Shown here piece by piece: positions 25,961 through 34,605 of a stretch of 64,000 nucleotides of DNA. The notes beneath the pieces were generated by a model. That model was not told where the DNA came from. It made no database searches and was given only the letters and a program-made list of their open reading frames with translations. The stretch's first letter is position 1, and each line of letters begins with the position of its first letter. Source of the DNA: Ruminococcus sp. AM22-13 (GTDB taxonomy: Bacteria > Bacillota > Clostridia > Lachnospirales > Lachnospiraceae); contig NZ_QRIL01000002.1 in NCBI RefSeq assembly GCF_003471165.1, positions 124,001 through 188,000 on the forward strand, written 5' to 3'. A program made the translations under genes and the position numbers.

Positions 25961-26198
25961 ATACCTGTTAGATAGATTCTAATGACTTCTCGTCGCCCTC
26001 ATATTTACATAAAAAAAGCGTGGACAAAATCCACACCCAGTTATCACACCTGCTGATATCCAGATTCCCGACACAATCAGAATAAACTCTGTGTCTTTAT
26101 AAAATTCTAAATATCATAAATGCTGTGCAATATAAACCCAAGCCGCTGACTTAAATGCGCTGAGGTGAGAGTGAACTCTGCTTTGTTTTCTTACGTAC
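25961..26198 (-). ncRNA. infC operon leader (L20-leader type) with attenuator
   Basis: A 240-base untranslated leader between the predicted start point and infC. It contains a clear intrinsic terminator, GTGTGGA/TCCACGC (26036-26018) followed by seven T (26017-26011). The upstream part has several pairable blocks, such as GAGTTCACTC and GACACAGAGTTTATTCTGATTGTGTC. Position, length and terminator fit the L20 leader, where L20 binding favours the terminator; I identify it by context, not by a covariance match. Confidence 0.75.
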
Positions 26199-26204
26199 TT
26201 CTAT

Positions 26205-26233
26205 AAGTTACCATGTTTCTTCTGTGTCGTCAA
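26205..26233 (-). promoter_or_regulatory. Putative promoter of the infC operon
   Basis: On minus TTGACG (26233-26228), 17 bases, TAACTT (26210-26205). Confidence 0.6.
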
Positions 26234-26297
26234 GTACTTTTTTATTTTTTTATTCCGAATATTTTTTTCAATCCGGGAGATTCTAATTCCTGAAAGC

Positions 26298-26327
26298 ATA
26301 TTACTGTCCGCTTCTGTTCAGTAATAT
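26298..26327. repeat. Inverted repeat ATATTACTG/CAGTAATAT upstream of the DUF1540 gene
   Basis: Perfect nine-base arms at 26298-26306 and 26319-26327 with a 12-base spacer. The TTACTG...CAGTAA arms resemble the dispersed palindrome family, but the loop differs; it could also be an operator for the gene starting at 26376. Confidence 0.5.
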
Positions 26328-26375
26328 AAAAGCTTTTCGGTTTTTTATTTCTATATTAAAGGAGGACTTTAAACC

Positions 26376-26705
26376 ATGACAATTCTTAAATGTTCAGCAA
26401 TCAAATGTGTCTACAACAAAGACCAGCTCTGCTCAAAAGGCAAGATTGATGTAACAGGTGAAAATGCCACAAACGCAAACGAGACAAGCTGTGGAAGTTT
26501 CCAGGAACGCAGCGGCAGCTCCATGGCAAACAGCTTTACAAACAGCTGCGGATGTGAAAAAATCCAGATTGACTGCAAAGCTCACAACTGTACCTATAAC
26601 GATGACTGCAAATGTACCGCTTCCTCTATTCAGGTAGACGGCTCCAATGCCAAAGCTTCCTGCGACACGAAATGTGATACCTTCCAGTGTCATTGTGGTG
26701 CATAA
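26376..26705 (+). CDS. Tandem DUF1540 cysteine-rich protein
   Basis: 109 aa with two DUF1540 units: residues 1-50 (LKCSAIKCVYNKDQLCSKGKI ... ETSCGSF) and 60-109 (IDCKAHNCTYNDDCKCTASSI ... CDTFQCHCGA). Each unit has four to five cysteines in the C-x4-C-x6-C pattern likely to bind a metal. The family is frequent in Clostridia as small cytoplasmic proteins without known function. AAAGGAGG gives a strong ribosome site. It stands alone between two divergently oriented housekeeping operons. Confidence 0.85.
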   Translation: MTILKCSAIKCVYNKDQLCSKGKIDVTGENATNANETSCGSFQERSGSSMANSFTNSCGCEKIQIDCKAHNCTYNDDCKCTASSIQVDGSNAKASCDTKCDTFQCHCGA

Positions 26706-26716
26706 AAGATAATATG

Positions 26717-26749
26717 AAAGGCATGTCCACATTGGACATGCCTTTTGTT
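26717..26749. terminator. Terminator between DUF1540 and ftsZ
   Basis: AAAGGCATGTCC (26717-26728) and GGACATGCCTTT (26734-26745) form a perfect 12-pair stem followed by TTGTTATTTT on plus. Convergent ftsZ transcription may also end here. Confidence 0.85.
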
Positions 26750-26772
26750 ATTTTCACATAATCATCTGTTAA

Positions 26773-27963
26773 TTATCTATTTCTTAAGAAATCCGGAATC
26801 TGGATGTCTTTTTTCTGAACAGTGCTGGACGGAGTCTTAGTTGCTCCGAACGGTGTGGCATTCATAGTCGGAAGACTGAAGCTAGGCATGTTCATACTGC
26901 TTCCGGTTGTAGTTGTTGTTCCGGCTGTTGCTGTTCCTGTTGTGGAAGAAGGTCTTCTTGCACCAAAGGAAGAAGCCGTGCTTCTTTTTCCGAAAGGGGT
27001 CTGCTGAAGGTTCTCATCGTTCAGGCCTGTTGCGATTACTGTGATTCTGCAATAATCTGCAACTGTATCATCATACATAGCACCAAAGATGATATTTGCT
27101 TCCTCACCTGTAAGCTCCTGTACATAGCTTGCAGCATCGTTTGCATCCATAAGAGAAATATCTCCGGAAATGTTGATGATAACGTGTGTAGCACCCTTGA
27201 TCGTTGTCTCAAGAAGTGGAGAAGATACAGCCTGCTGAACAGCTTCCATAGCCTTGTCATCTCCTCTTGCTTCACCGATACCGATATGAGCGATTCCCTT
27301 ATCAGTCATAACAGTCTGAACATCTGCGAAGTCAAGGTTGATCAGTGCCGGCAGATTGATCAGGTCTGTGATACCCTGTACTGCCTGCTGAAGAACTTCG
27401 TCTGCCTTCTTCAGTGCTTCCGGCATAGTTGTTCTGCGGTCTACAACCTCTAATAATTTATCATTCGGGATAACGATTAATGTATCCACTGCTTTCTTCA
27501 GATTCTCAATGCCTGCAAGTGCATTGTTCATACGAGTTCTTGCTTCGAAACGGAAAGGCTTTGTGACAACGCCAACTGTCAGGATACCCATCTCTTTCGC
27601 TGCTGCTGCGATAACAGGTGCAGCACCTGTTCCGGTTCCGCCTCCCATACCACAGGTAACGAATACCATATCCGCACCTTCCATTAACTGTTTTACTTCC
27701 TCAATGCTCTCCTCTGCTGCCTTCTGTCCAACCTCCGGCTGCGCTCCTGCGCCAAGACCTTTGGTAATTTTCTCGCCAATCTGAAGTACAGTTGGAGCTT
27801 TGCACAGAGTTAAAGCCTGCTTATCAGTATTAACACCTACAAACTCTACTCCGCCGATGGCCTCTTCCACCATCCTGTTTACTGCATTATTACCGGCTCC
27901 ACCTACACCGATCACTATGATCTTAGCAGATGATTCAGCCTCGTTTGACATGATCTCTAACAA
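26773..27963 (-). CDS. ftsZ: Cell division protein FtsZ, TTG start
   Basis: 396 aa. Tubulin-like GTPase with [18 protein letters not shown] signature [10 protein letters not shown] and the T7-loop region [11 protein letters not shown]. The C-terminal conserved peptide [12 protein letters not shown] at the end recruits partners such as FtsA/SepF. A Thr/Ser-rich linker (about 320-375) precedes it. I accept the TTG at 27963: AAAGGAGG is seven bases ahead of it but 19 ahead of the first ATG, and MLEI..NE is the usual Lachnospiraceae start. Last gene of the dcw cluster, also with its own promoter. Confidence 0.96.
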   Translation of the reverse strand: MLEIMSNEAESSAKIIVIGVGGAGNNAVNRMVEEAIGGVEFVGVNTDKQALTLCKAPTVLQIGEKITKGLGAGAQPEVGQKAAEESIEEVKQLMEGADMVFVTCGMGGGTGTGAAPVIAAAAKEMGILTVGVVTKPFRFEARTRMNNALAGIENLKKAVDTLIVIPNDKLLEVVDRRTTMPEALKKADEVLQQAVQGITDLINLPALINLDFADVQTVMTDKGIAHIGIGEARGDDKAMEAVQQAVSSPLLETTIKGATHVIINISGDISLMDANDAASYVQELTGEEANIIFGAMYDDTVADYCRITVIATGLNDENLQQTPFGKRSTASSFGARRPSSTTGTATAGTTTTTGSSMNMPSFSLPTMNATPFGATKTPSSTVQKKDIQIPDFLRNR

Positions 27964-28032
27964 CGTACTTCCTCCTTTATTTATATCTGATATCCTTTTT
28001 CAGTGATTTATATCAAAGTTACATATAGATAT

Positions 28033-28061
28033 ATCATATATTTTTTTTGAAAATTAATCAA
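28033..28061 (-). promoter_or_regulatory. Putative ftsZ promoter
   Basis: On minus TTGATT (28061-28056), 17 bases, TATGAT (28038-28033). It gives a leader of about 65 bases and would make ftsZ independent of the upstream cluster. Confidence 0.65.
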
Positions 28062-28169
28062 CCACTAATTTTGTTTTTTTATACTTTTTTCACTCTTTTT
28101 CGGCAATGAAAACCTGTCCAGCCTCTGTATATGGCTGTTTTTTCCCTTTTTCCGGTTTCATCCGGCATT

Positions 28170-29366
28170 TTAATATGAAGTATCATCACCTGTATAATTT
28201 CCATATTCATCATAGCCGTCTGAGCTTTCCGTATCATAGCTGCTGTCATAACTACTATCATAACTGCCATTTTCATCCGCTGAGTAATCACTGCTTCCAT
28301 CTCCGGAACTGTCAGAACTCTGACCATCTGAGGAACTGCCATCTCCCTCTTCAGAACTATCTCCTGACTCAGCAGCCGCTGCATCCAGAGATTCCTGTGT
28401 AGGTTTCGGTCCTACATAATTACCGGATTCGTCATATTCACCTGCTCCGGTGTAATCTCCTTCTTCGTCATAACCACCATTCCAGTTCTCAATAGCCTCA
28501 TCAAGAGCAGTTTTCGGCTTAGGGCCTACATAGTTGCCGTCCTCATCATACTCGCCATCTCCGGTATAATTGCCATCTTCATCATAACCGCCATTCCAGT
28601 TCTCAGCTGTAATCTCTGTTTCTTCCTTTTCTTCCTCAAAAGTATTAGAATCCGTAGACACACTTTCCATATGAAGAATACCCTTTTTGCCCTGAATTTT
28701 AGGAAGAATCGCGATCACACGGTTCATCTTCTCTTCCAGGTCTTCGTCCTTTCCGAGATTCACCGTAATGTCACCATAGATCAGACTGATAGAATAGCTG
28801 TTATCAAACTGAATGTGATCAGGAATCATATCATTCTTCTGAAAAATCGTGGACAAAGCTACCGCTGTATTCAATACCGTATCGCCCTTGATATCCAGCT
28901 TCTCATCCATCACGATACTATTCACCTGAATTCCGTCAAAATACGGAACTGTCACATCTCTGTTCTGAGAGCCCTCTACGAAAATCCCGTTTCTGTCAAA
29001 ATAAACATAACTGTCAAGGTATCGGATACATCCTACTGTTTTCTTCTCTTTGACACTGATGCAAATCGTATTACGATTTAACTGCGTAACCTTAAATCCA
29101 TCCACGTATGCAATATCATCCGTATTTGTTGTGCTGTAAACCAACGGTGCAAGGACCGAGTTCGAAGCCAGCGGTCCCCGAAGCACCATACTCTTTACTT
29201 CTTCATCTGTATAATGATCTGTTCCTCTTACTTCTACAGAATCTACCTTATAATAAGAAAAGAAAACGATCAAAGCAGCAAGAATACCAACTCCTATCAC
29301 TCCTGCCATTATCTTCTTTGTTTTCTTACTCATAGGAGGTCTTTTTCCATAATTACTTTTTCTCAT
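28170..29366 (-). CDS. divIB: Cell division protein DivIB/FtsQ with acidic repeat tail
   Basis: 398 aa. Short cytoplasmic tail, one membrane helix (KKIMAGVIGVGILAALIVFF), then a POTRA-type domain beginning YKVDSVEVRGTDHYTDEEV and the beta domain (YVYFDRNGIFVEG). After about residue 235 the protein changes to a very acidic, Gly/Asn/Tyr/Ser-rich extracellular tail containing two near-identical 38-residue repeats (each starting ENWNGGYDE and ending GNYVGPKP) and a Ser/Asp stretch. The core works with FtsL and DivIC at the septum. It overlaps murA by four bases (ATGA). Confidence 0.88.
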   Translation of the reverse strand: MRKSNYGKRPPMSKKTKKIMAGVIGVGILAALIVFFSYYKVDSVEVRGTDHYTDEEVKSMVLRGPLASNSVLAPLVYSTTNTDDIAYVDGFKVTQLNRNTICISVKEKKTVGCIRYLDSYVYFDRNGIFVEGSQNRDVTVPYFDGIQVNSIVMDEKLDIKGDTVLNTAVALSTIFQKNDMIPDHIQFDNSYSISLIYGDITVNLGKDEDLEEKMNRVIAILPKIQGKKGILHMESVSTDSNTFEEEKEETEITAENWNGGYDEDGNYTGDGEYDEDGNYVGPKPKTALDEAIENWNGGYDEEGDYTGAGEYDESGNYVGPKPTQESLDAAAAESGDSSEEGDGSSSDGQSSDSSGDGSSDYSADENGSYDSSYDSSYDTESSDGYDEYGNYTGDDTSY

Positions 29367-30646
29367 AACTCTTCAAATCCTCTGCTGCCAGCCTGCCATA
29401 TCCTGCAGCCCAAAGCCTGTAAATCTTCACAAATGTGCTCATATCCTCTGTTGATAAGCTCAGCTTCTGTGATACATGTTTCTCCCTCGGCCATAAGCGC
29501 CGCAATGATCAATGCAGCCCCGCCTCTTAAATCTCCGGCCTGTACCTGTGTTCCCGTAAGAGGTCTGCCGCCGCAAATCACAGCCTGATTACCATCTATC
29601 TTAATATCAGCACCCATTTTATTCATCTGAAAAGCGCTGCCAAATCTCTGATCAAAAATATTCTCTCTGATCGAACTTCGCCCCTGTGCCCCTGTCAGTA
29701 CTGCCATTAAAGGAGCCTGAAGGTCTGTCGGAAAACCCGGATAGTTTTTCGTCTCCACAAGTGCGATTGGCTGAACTGCCCTCTTTCCATTGACCTCTAG
29801 TGTACCACCATTCGCTTGATATTGTCCACCTATTTTCTGATATACTTCCAGGAATGCCTGTAATTCCTGCTCCGGAACATTCCTAAGAGTAATCTCGCTT
29901 CTTGTCGCAGCTGCCGCACACAGATACGTCCCTGCCACGATTCTGTCAGGCGGTATGGTATAGTTTCCCGGCCCCAGTTCCCTGATCCCGGTAATCATAA
30001 TTTCCTTTGTTTCCTCGCCTTTGATCAACGCTCCCATTGATCTTAAATATCTGCAAAGCCAGAAAACTTCCGGTTCTTTCGCGCAATTATGCAGCTTTGT
30101 CACACCCTGGGCCATCACTGCCGCCAGAATTGCCTGCTGCGTTGCTCCTACACTCGATTTTGTAAAATATATATCTTTTCCCTGAAATCTGCTACATTCT
30201 GCATCCAGATAAAACGTTTGCTCACTTATATCTGCGCCAAGCGTCCCGAGCGCCATAAGATGAAGATCTATCGGCCTTTTTCCGATGATACAGCCGCCAG
30301 GATAGCCTATCCGACACTTTTTATTCCTGGAAAGAACCGGTCCTAACAGAATAATTGAAGAACGCATTCTTCGTGTGTACGTCTCCGGAATCTCTGTTCC
30401 ATCCGCATCAGAACAATCCAGATAAAGATCGTGGTCTTCCCACCAGGTTACTGCTCCAAGACTTTTCAGAACCTCTTCCATGCAAAAGACATCCGAAATC
30501 CTGGGACAGCCTTTCAAGACGCTTCGTCCTCTGTGCATCAGCGATGCTGCCATCATCGGAAGTGCTGCATTTTTAGAGCCCTGTATGAAAATTTCTCCGC
30601 TAAGAGAACATTTGCCCATCACATGGATCTCATCCAACCATTTCAC
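29363..30646 (-). CDS. murA: UDP-N-acetylglucosamine 1-carboxyvinyltransferase (MurA)
   Basis: 427 aa. First committed step of peptidoglycan synthesis: transfer of enolpyruvate from PEP to UDP-GlcNAc. The fold start GEIFIQGSKNAALP carries the substrate-binding Lys-Asn pair (K25/N26 region), and the active-site loop GYPGGCIIGKRPIDLHL has the fosfomycin-reactive Cys119. A start with AGGAG four bases before the ATG fits. The family often has two copies in Firmicutes; this one sits in the dcw cluster at the position between ftsW and divIB where murG or murB is often found. Confidence 0.95.
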   Translation of the reverse strand: MKWLDEIHVMGKCSLSGEIFIQGSKNAALPMMAASLMHRGRSVLKGCPRISDVFCMEEVLKSLGAVTWWEDHDLYLDCSDADGTEIPETYTRRMRSSIILLGPVLSRNKKCRIGYPGGCIIGKRPIDLHLMALGTLGADISEQTFYLDAECSRFQGKDIYFTKSSVGATQQAILAAVMAQGVTKLHNCAKEPEVFWLCRYLRSMGALIKGEETKEIMITGIRELGPGNYTIPPDRIVAGTYLCAAAATRSEITLRNVPEQELQAFLEVYQKIGGQYQANGGTLEVNGKRAVQPIALVETKNYPGFPTDLQAPLMAVLTGAQGRSSIRENIFDQRFGSAFQMNKMGADIKIDGNQAVICGGRPLTGTQVQAGDLRGGAALIIAALMAEGETCITEAELINRGYEHICEDLQALGCRIWQAGSRGFEEL

Positions 30647-30814
30647 TCCTAAAGGGCCTCTTACCTTATAGTGTATGTTCTTTCTTATTATATGTTACAG
30701 TTGCACGTTTTCTGTAATATCACTGCTACCCTTACCAGGCTGCCCCTTGATTTTCTGGCTAAACTACACCTATCATCCAACATTTTTCTATCTGTAAGGC
30801 AGCAAAAATTTCAC

Positions 30815-31924
30815 TTATCTCAACCTCTGAGAATTACTTACACTCAAAGCAAGCCCCATCTCTCCAAGAAGAAACACGACCGAAGTTCCTCCATAACTGA
30901 CAAATGGCAAAGTAATCCCGGTATTGGGAATCGTATTGGTTACCACCGCAATATTCAGGATAACCTGAATCGCCAGATGTCCCATGATACCTCCACAGAT
31001 GAGCGCACCCGCCAGATCTTTTGCGCACATGGCAGTTACACCCAGACGCCAGAGCAGAATTCCAAACAGAAGAATAAGAAAGGAAGCTCCTGCAACTCCC
31101 ATCTCTTCACATATGATCGAAAAGATCATATCATTCTGCGCTTCCGGAACAAAGCCCAGCTTCTGAATACTGTTTCCAAATCCCCTGCCAAAAATCCCGC
31201 CGCTTCCGATCGCATACAGTCCCTGAATCGTCTGGAATCCTTTCTCATATTTCTCAGGATTTTTCCAGATTGCCAGACGTTCCAGACGATAGCTCTCTGC
31301 CGCCAGAAAGATAGTAACAAATCCGATTCCTGCACTGCCAAGCCCGATAAACTGCATATATTTTGGATTTGATGCAAAAATCAGAATAACGCCTATTCCC
31401 AGTATGATAATGGCAGTACTCAGATTATTTGAGCCGACCAGGCCAACGATTGGAAGCAGACTAAGCATCGTCCTGCACATAAACCAGAAGCCTTCCGTTC
31501 TTTTTTTCGATCTGTCGATCTGCCATGCAAGAAACAGGATTACCGCCACCTTTGCAAACTCAGACGGCTGAAAAGACAATGGGCCCAGGTTCAGCCATCT
31601 CTTTGAGCCATTGATTTCCTGCCCGACCAGAAGTACTGCCGTAGACAAAATCATGGAAAGCAGATATGCTGCCGGCGCAATCCTGAGAAAAAAATGGTAA
31701 TCCATATTAGAAACTGCATACATAGCACACAGTCCTAATGCCGTTGCAAATAATTGTTTCTTAAAATAATAGGCAGAGTCACCGAAGCGTACTCTGCCAT
31801 TATATTCACTTGCACTGAACAGTACCGCAAGACCAAAGGCCGCAAGCAGTACTACCAGCACCAGCATTGTTCTGTCTTTTTTTGAAAAAACTGCCACTTT
31901 TTCAGGAGTCATCTGATTCTCCAT
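30815..31924 (-). CDS. ftsW: Septal peptidoglycan polymerase FtsW (SEDS)
   Basis: 369 aa, about ten transmembrane helices. Motifs: KRWLNLGPLSFQPSEFAK, NLSTAIIILGIG (normally PDLGT; here NNLSTA), YAIGSGGIFGRGFG, VPEAQNDMIFSIICEEMG with the catalytic-type Asp, and GITLPFVSYGGTS. It polymerises lipid II together with a class B PBP. Between its stop and murA lie 168 bases containing a TTACAG/CTGTAA hairpin and no gene. Confidence 0.95.
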   Translation of the reverse strand: MENQMTPEKVAVFSKKDRTMLVLVVLLAAFGLAVLFSASEYNGRVRFGDSAYYFKKQLFATALGLCAMYAVSNMDYHFFLRIAPAAYLLSMILSTAVLLVGQEINGSKRWLNLGPLSFQPSEFAKVAVILFLAWQIDRSKKRTEGFWFMCRTMLSLLPIVGLVGSNNLSTAIIILGIGVILIFASNPKYMQFIGLGSAGIGFVTIFLAAESYRLERLAIWKNPEKYEKGFQTIQGLYAIGSGGIFGRGFGNSIQKLGFVPEAQNDMIFSIICEEMGVAGASFLILLFGILLWRLGVTAMCAKDLAGALICGGIMGHLAIQVILNIAVVTNTIPNTGITLPFVSYGGTSVVFLLGEMGLALSVSNSQRLR

Positions 31925-32020
31925 CTATCTTCCATAGTCTTCCTGCCATTCAGCTTTTGGAATAATCCGATTTCCCATATCTGCCGGCAGATGACCATAG
32001 ATTCTTTACTTATAGATATT

Positions 32021-33376
32021 CTACAGATTTCTCACATATTCCTTAAACATATCTCCGCGCTGCTCATAATTGTCAAACTGTCCCCAGCTTGCGCATGCAG
32101 GAGAAAGTAACACTGCATCTCCCGGCTGTGTTTTCTCGGCGCATACCTTGACTGCCTCTTTCAGATCCTCGCAAAGAATAATATCATGGAAGCCATGTTT
32201 CTCGGCAGCCGCTTTAATCTTCTCTTTTGTCTGACCGATCAGAACCAGATAGCGTACTTTTCCGTCAAAAGCTTCGATCCACTCATCATAGCTTGACTGT
32301 TTATCATATCCGCCGCCGATCAGAAGTGTCGGACGGTTCATCGCCTGAATTCCCTTGATTGCCGCATCCGGGTTTGTTCCCTTGGAATCATTGTAATATA
32401 CAACGCCATTCTTCTCTGTCACATATTCGATTCTGTGAGCAACAGCTGTAAACTCGCAGATACTCTTGCGGATACTGTCCATAGAAACACCATCGTAATA
32501 AGCCATTGCAACAGCAGCCATTACATTCTCAAAGTTATGTTTGCCAAGAAGTTTCAGATCTTCTGTCTTAACTACTTCGATTTCTTTTGCTCCATCTTTG
32601 AGGATAATCTTGTTTCCATCCAGATAGATACCTTCATCCAGCTTACGTTCACTGGAGAAATATACGACTCTCGGAGTCAGATTCTCACCAAATTTACGAA
32701 GAACCTCATCCTCATAATTCAGCACACAGACATCCTCTGTCCCCTGATTCTGAGTAATCTGCTCTTTTACACGGATATACTCTTCCATTGTATGATGACG
32801 GTTCAGATGATCTTCTGTAATATTCAGGATCGCGGATACCTTTGGAGCAAATTCATCGATTGTTTCAAGCTGGAAACTGCTGATTTCTGCCACAGTTACA
32901 GAATTCGGTTTCATTTCCAGTGCTTTGGAAGTATATGGAGTTCCGATATTTCCTACTACAAATACAGACTCACGTGCATCCTGCATAATTTTTCCAAGGA
33001 GTGCTGTAGTTGTTGTCTTACCGTTTGTACCTGTGATTGCAAGTACTTCTCCGTCTCCGACTCTGTATGCCAGCTCTACTTCTCCCCACACCGGAAGTCC
33101 CTGCTCATAGAAACTCTTTACGATTGGCAGATCTGTCGGTACTCCGGGGCTTAAAACTACCAGTTCAAGGCTCTCCTGTACTTCTTTCGGAAGTTCTCCC
33201 GCATATACAGTAACCGGATATGTTCCATCTGTTTTATGTACGACTGCCTCTTTATCAATCTCTGCATTTCCGTCATAAATGATCGGAGACGCTCCTACTT
33301 TTGCAAGAAGGTCAGATGCTCCGATTCCGCTTTTACCGGAACCGAATACCAGAACCTTTTTTCCCTGTAATTTCAT
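32021..33376 (-). CDS. murD: UDP-N-acetylmuramoylalanine--D-glutamate ligase (MurD)
   Basis: 451 aa. Rossmann-like N-domain (KVLVFGSGKSGIGASDLLAK), ATP-binding GTNGKTTTTALLG (about residue 117), Mur-ligase ISSFQLETI and ITEDHLNRH, and C-domain YYNDSKGTNPDAAIKGI, LIGGGYDKQ, LLSPACASWGQFDNY. All catalytic motifs are intact. It adds D-glutamate to UDP-MurNAc-L-Ala in the cytoplasm. Separated from mraY by a 97-base gap with a GTAACTG/CAGTTAC hairpin. Confidence 0.97.
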   Translation of the reverse strand: MKLQGKKVLVFGSGKSGIGASDLLAKVGASPIIYDGNAEIDKEAVVHKTDGTYPVTVYAGELPKEVQESLELVVLSPGVPTDLPIVKSFYEQGLPVWGEVELAYRVGDGEVLAITGTNGKTTTTALLGKIMQDARESVFVVGNIGTPYTSKALEMKPNSVTVAEISSFQLETIDEFAPKVSAILNITEDHLNRHHTMEEYIRVKEQITQNQGTEDVCVLNYEDEVLRKFGENLTPRVVYFSSERKLDEGIYLDGNKIILKDGAKEIEVVKTEDLKLLGKHNFENVMAAVAMAYYDGVSMDSIRKSICEFTAVAHRIEYVTEKNGVVYYNDSKGTNPDAAIKGIQAMNRPTLLIGGGYDKQSSYDEWIEAFDGKVRYLVLIGQTKEKIKAAAEKHGFHDIILCEDLKEAVKVCAEKTQPGDAVLLSPACASWGQFDNYEQRGDMFKEYVRNL

Positions 33377-33439
33377 AATAATTTTTCCTCCTTATCATCA
33401 GCACAATGCTGATTTTTCGGGTTGCTGTTACATTAATCT

Positions 33440-33466
33440 GTAACTGTTCAGTACTTCCACAGTTAC
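33440..33466. repeat. Hairpin GTAACTG/CAGTTAC between mraY and murD
   Basis: GTAACTG (33440-33446) and CAGTTAC (33460-33466), spacer 13 bases beginning TTCA. A degenerate relative of the dispersed TTACTG palindrome. Confidence 0.45.
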
Positions 33467-33473
33467 ATTACTT

Positions 33474-34430
33474 TTACAGTGCCAGCAGTGCGATCATGCA
33501 CATAACTGCTGTAATAACTGAGAACACTGCAACCACACGTGTCTCAGACCATCCACATAACTCAAAATGATGATGGATCGGAGCCATTTTGAAGATACGC
33601 TTTCCATGTGTTGCTTTGAAGTAAGTAACCTGAATGATAACAGAAAGTACCTCAACCAGGTAGATCAGTCCAACGATCAGGATAAACAGTGGCATCTGCA
33701 TTACATAAGCAGTACCTGCAACAAATCCTCCAAGTGCCAGAGAACCTGTATCTCCCATGAACACCTTCGCCGGATATACATTAAACAGTAAAAATCCCAT
33801 CAGGCTTCCCACAACTGCGCATGTGATCGGTTCAATTCCGGATTTCATTCCGATAGAAACAACAGAAAAGAATACTGCTACGATCAAAGTTACACTGGAA
33901 GCAAGGCCATCCAGACCATCTGTAAAGTTTACACCATTTACAGTACCGATTACCGCAAAGAACAGCACCGGAATTGCCAGCCATCCAAGGTTCAGGAAAT
34001 GTCCGCTCCAGAACGGAATTCTCATTGTCAGAGAAATATCTGTATACTTAACGATATAGAATACAAAAATCGCAGTCAGAACTACCTGAAGAGAAAATTT
34101 CTGCCATGGAAGCAGTCCGTCTGATCGTTTCAGTACTACTTTCAGGTAATCATCCAGAAAACCGATGATTCCAAATCCAAGTGTCAGAAACAGTACCGGG
34201 ATGATCTTCGGATAGTCACCGACATAAAATAACGCCGTCACTGCAGTTGCGATCAGAAAGATCACACCACCCATTGTCGGTGTTCCGGCTTTCTTTAAAT
34301 GGGACTGTACGCCCTCTGTTCTTTCTGTCTGTCCCATCTTCAGTTTCCTGAGAAACGGAATGATGATCGGGCCTAATACAACGCTGATTGCAAAAGAAAT
34401 CAGCACAGGGATTACAACTTGAAATTCCAT
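33474..34430 (-). CDS. mraY: Phospho-N-acetylmuramoyl-pentapeptide-transferase (MraY)
   Basis: 318 aa, about ten membrane helices. Motifs KKAGTPTMGGVIFL, FLDDYLKV (Mg-binding Asp pair), NFTDGLDGLASS and APIHHHFELCGW are all present. It forms lipid I from UDP-MurNAc-pentapeptide and undecaprenyl phosphate. I prefer the ATG at 34430, with GAGGTG just upstream; an ATG 12 bases earlier lacks a ribosome site. In many Firmicutes murF precedes mraY; here the neighbour is a class B PBP. Confidence 0.95.
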   Translation of the reverse strand: MEFQVVIPVLISFAISVVLGPIIIPFLRKLKMGQTERTEGVQSHLKKAGTPTMGGVIFLIATAVTALFYVGDYPKIIPVLFLTLGFGIIGFLDDYLKVVLKRSDGLLPWQKFSLQVVLTAIFVFYIVKYTDISLTMRIPFWSGHFLNLGWLAIPVLFFAVIGTVNGVNFTDGLDGLASSVTLIVAVFFSVVSIGMKSGIEPITCAVVGSLMGFLLFNVYPAKVFMGDTGSLALGGFVAGTAYVMQMPLFILIVGLIYLVEVLSVIIQVTYFKATHGKRIFKMAPIHHHFELCGWSETRVVAVFSVITAVMCMIALLAL

Positions 34431-34567
34431 CTCACACCTCATTCATTCTTTCGTTTTTTCATTTTTTTCTGAAAGTGTTTTGTGCTCTTTCAGATTTCTT
34501 TTAGTATAAGGCTTTTTTATTTATTTATCAACCCTGGAGGCAGGATTTTCATTTACCCGGTAACACA

Positions 34568-34603
34568 GGTTTATTACTGTTTACTCCGTGCCCGGTAATA
34601 ACC
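34568..34603. repeat. Dispersed palindrome, copy C (TTACTGTTTACTCC family)
   Basis: GGTTTATTACTG (34568-34579) pairs with CGGTAATAACC (34593-34603), one bulge; the loop TTTACTCCGTGCC is shared with the copies at 12.83 and 60.31 kb. It begins right behind the stop codon of the upstream PBP gene. Confidence 0.7.
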
Positions 34604-34605
34604 GT

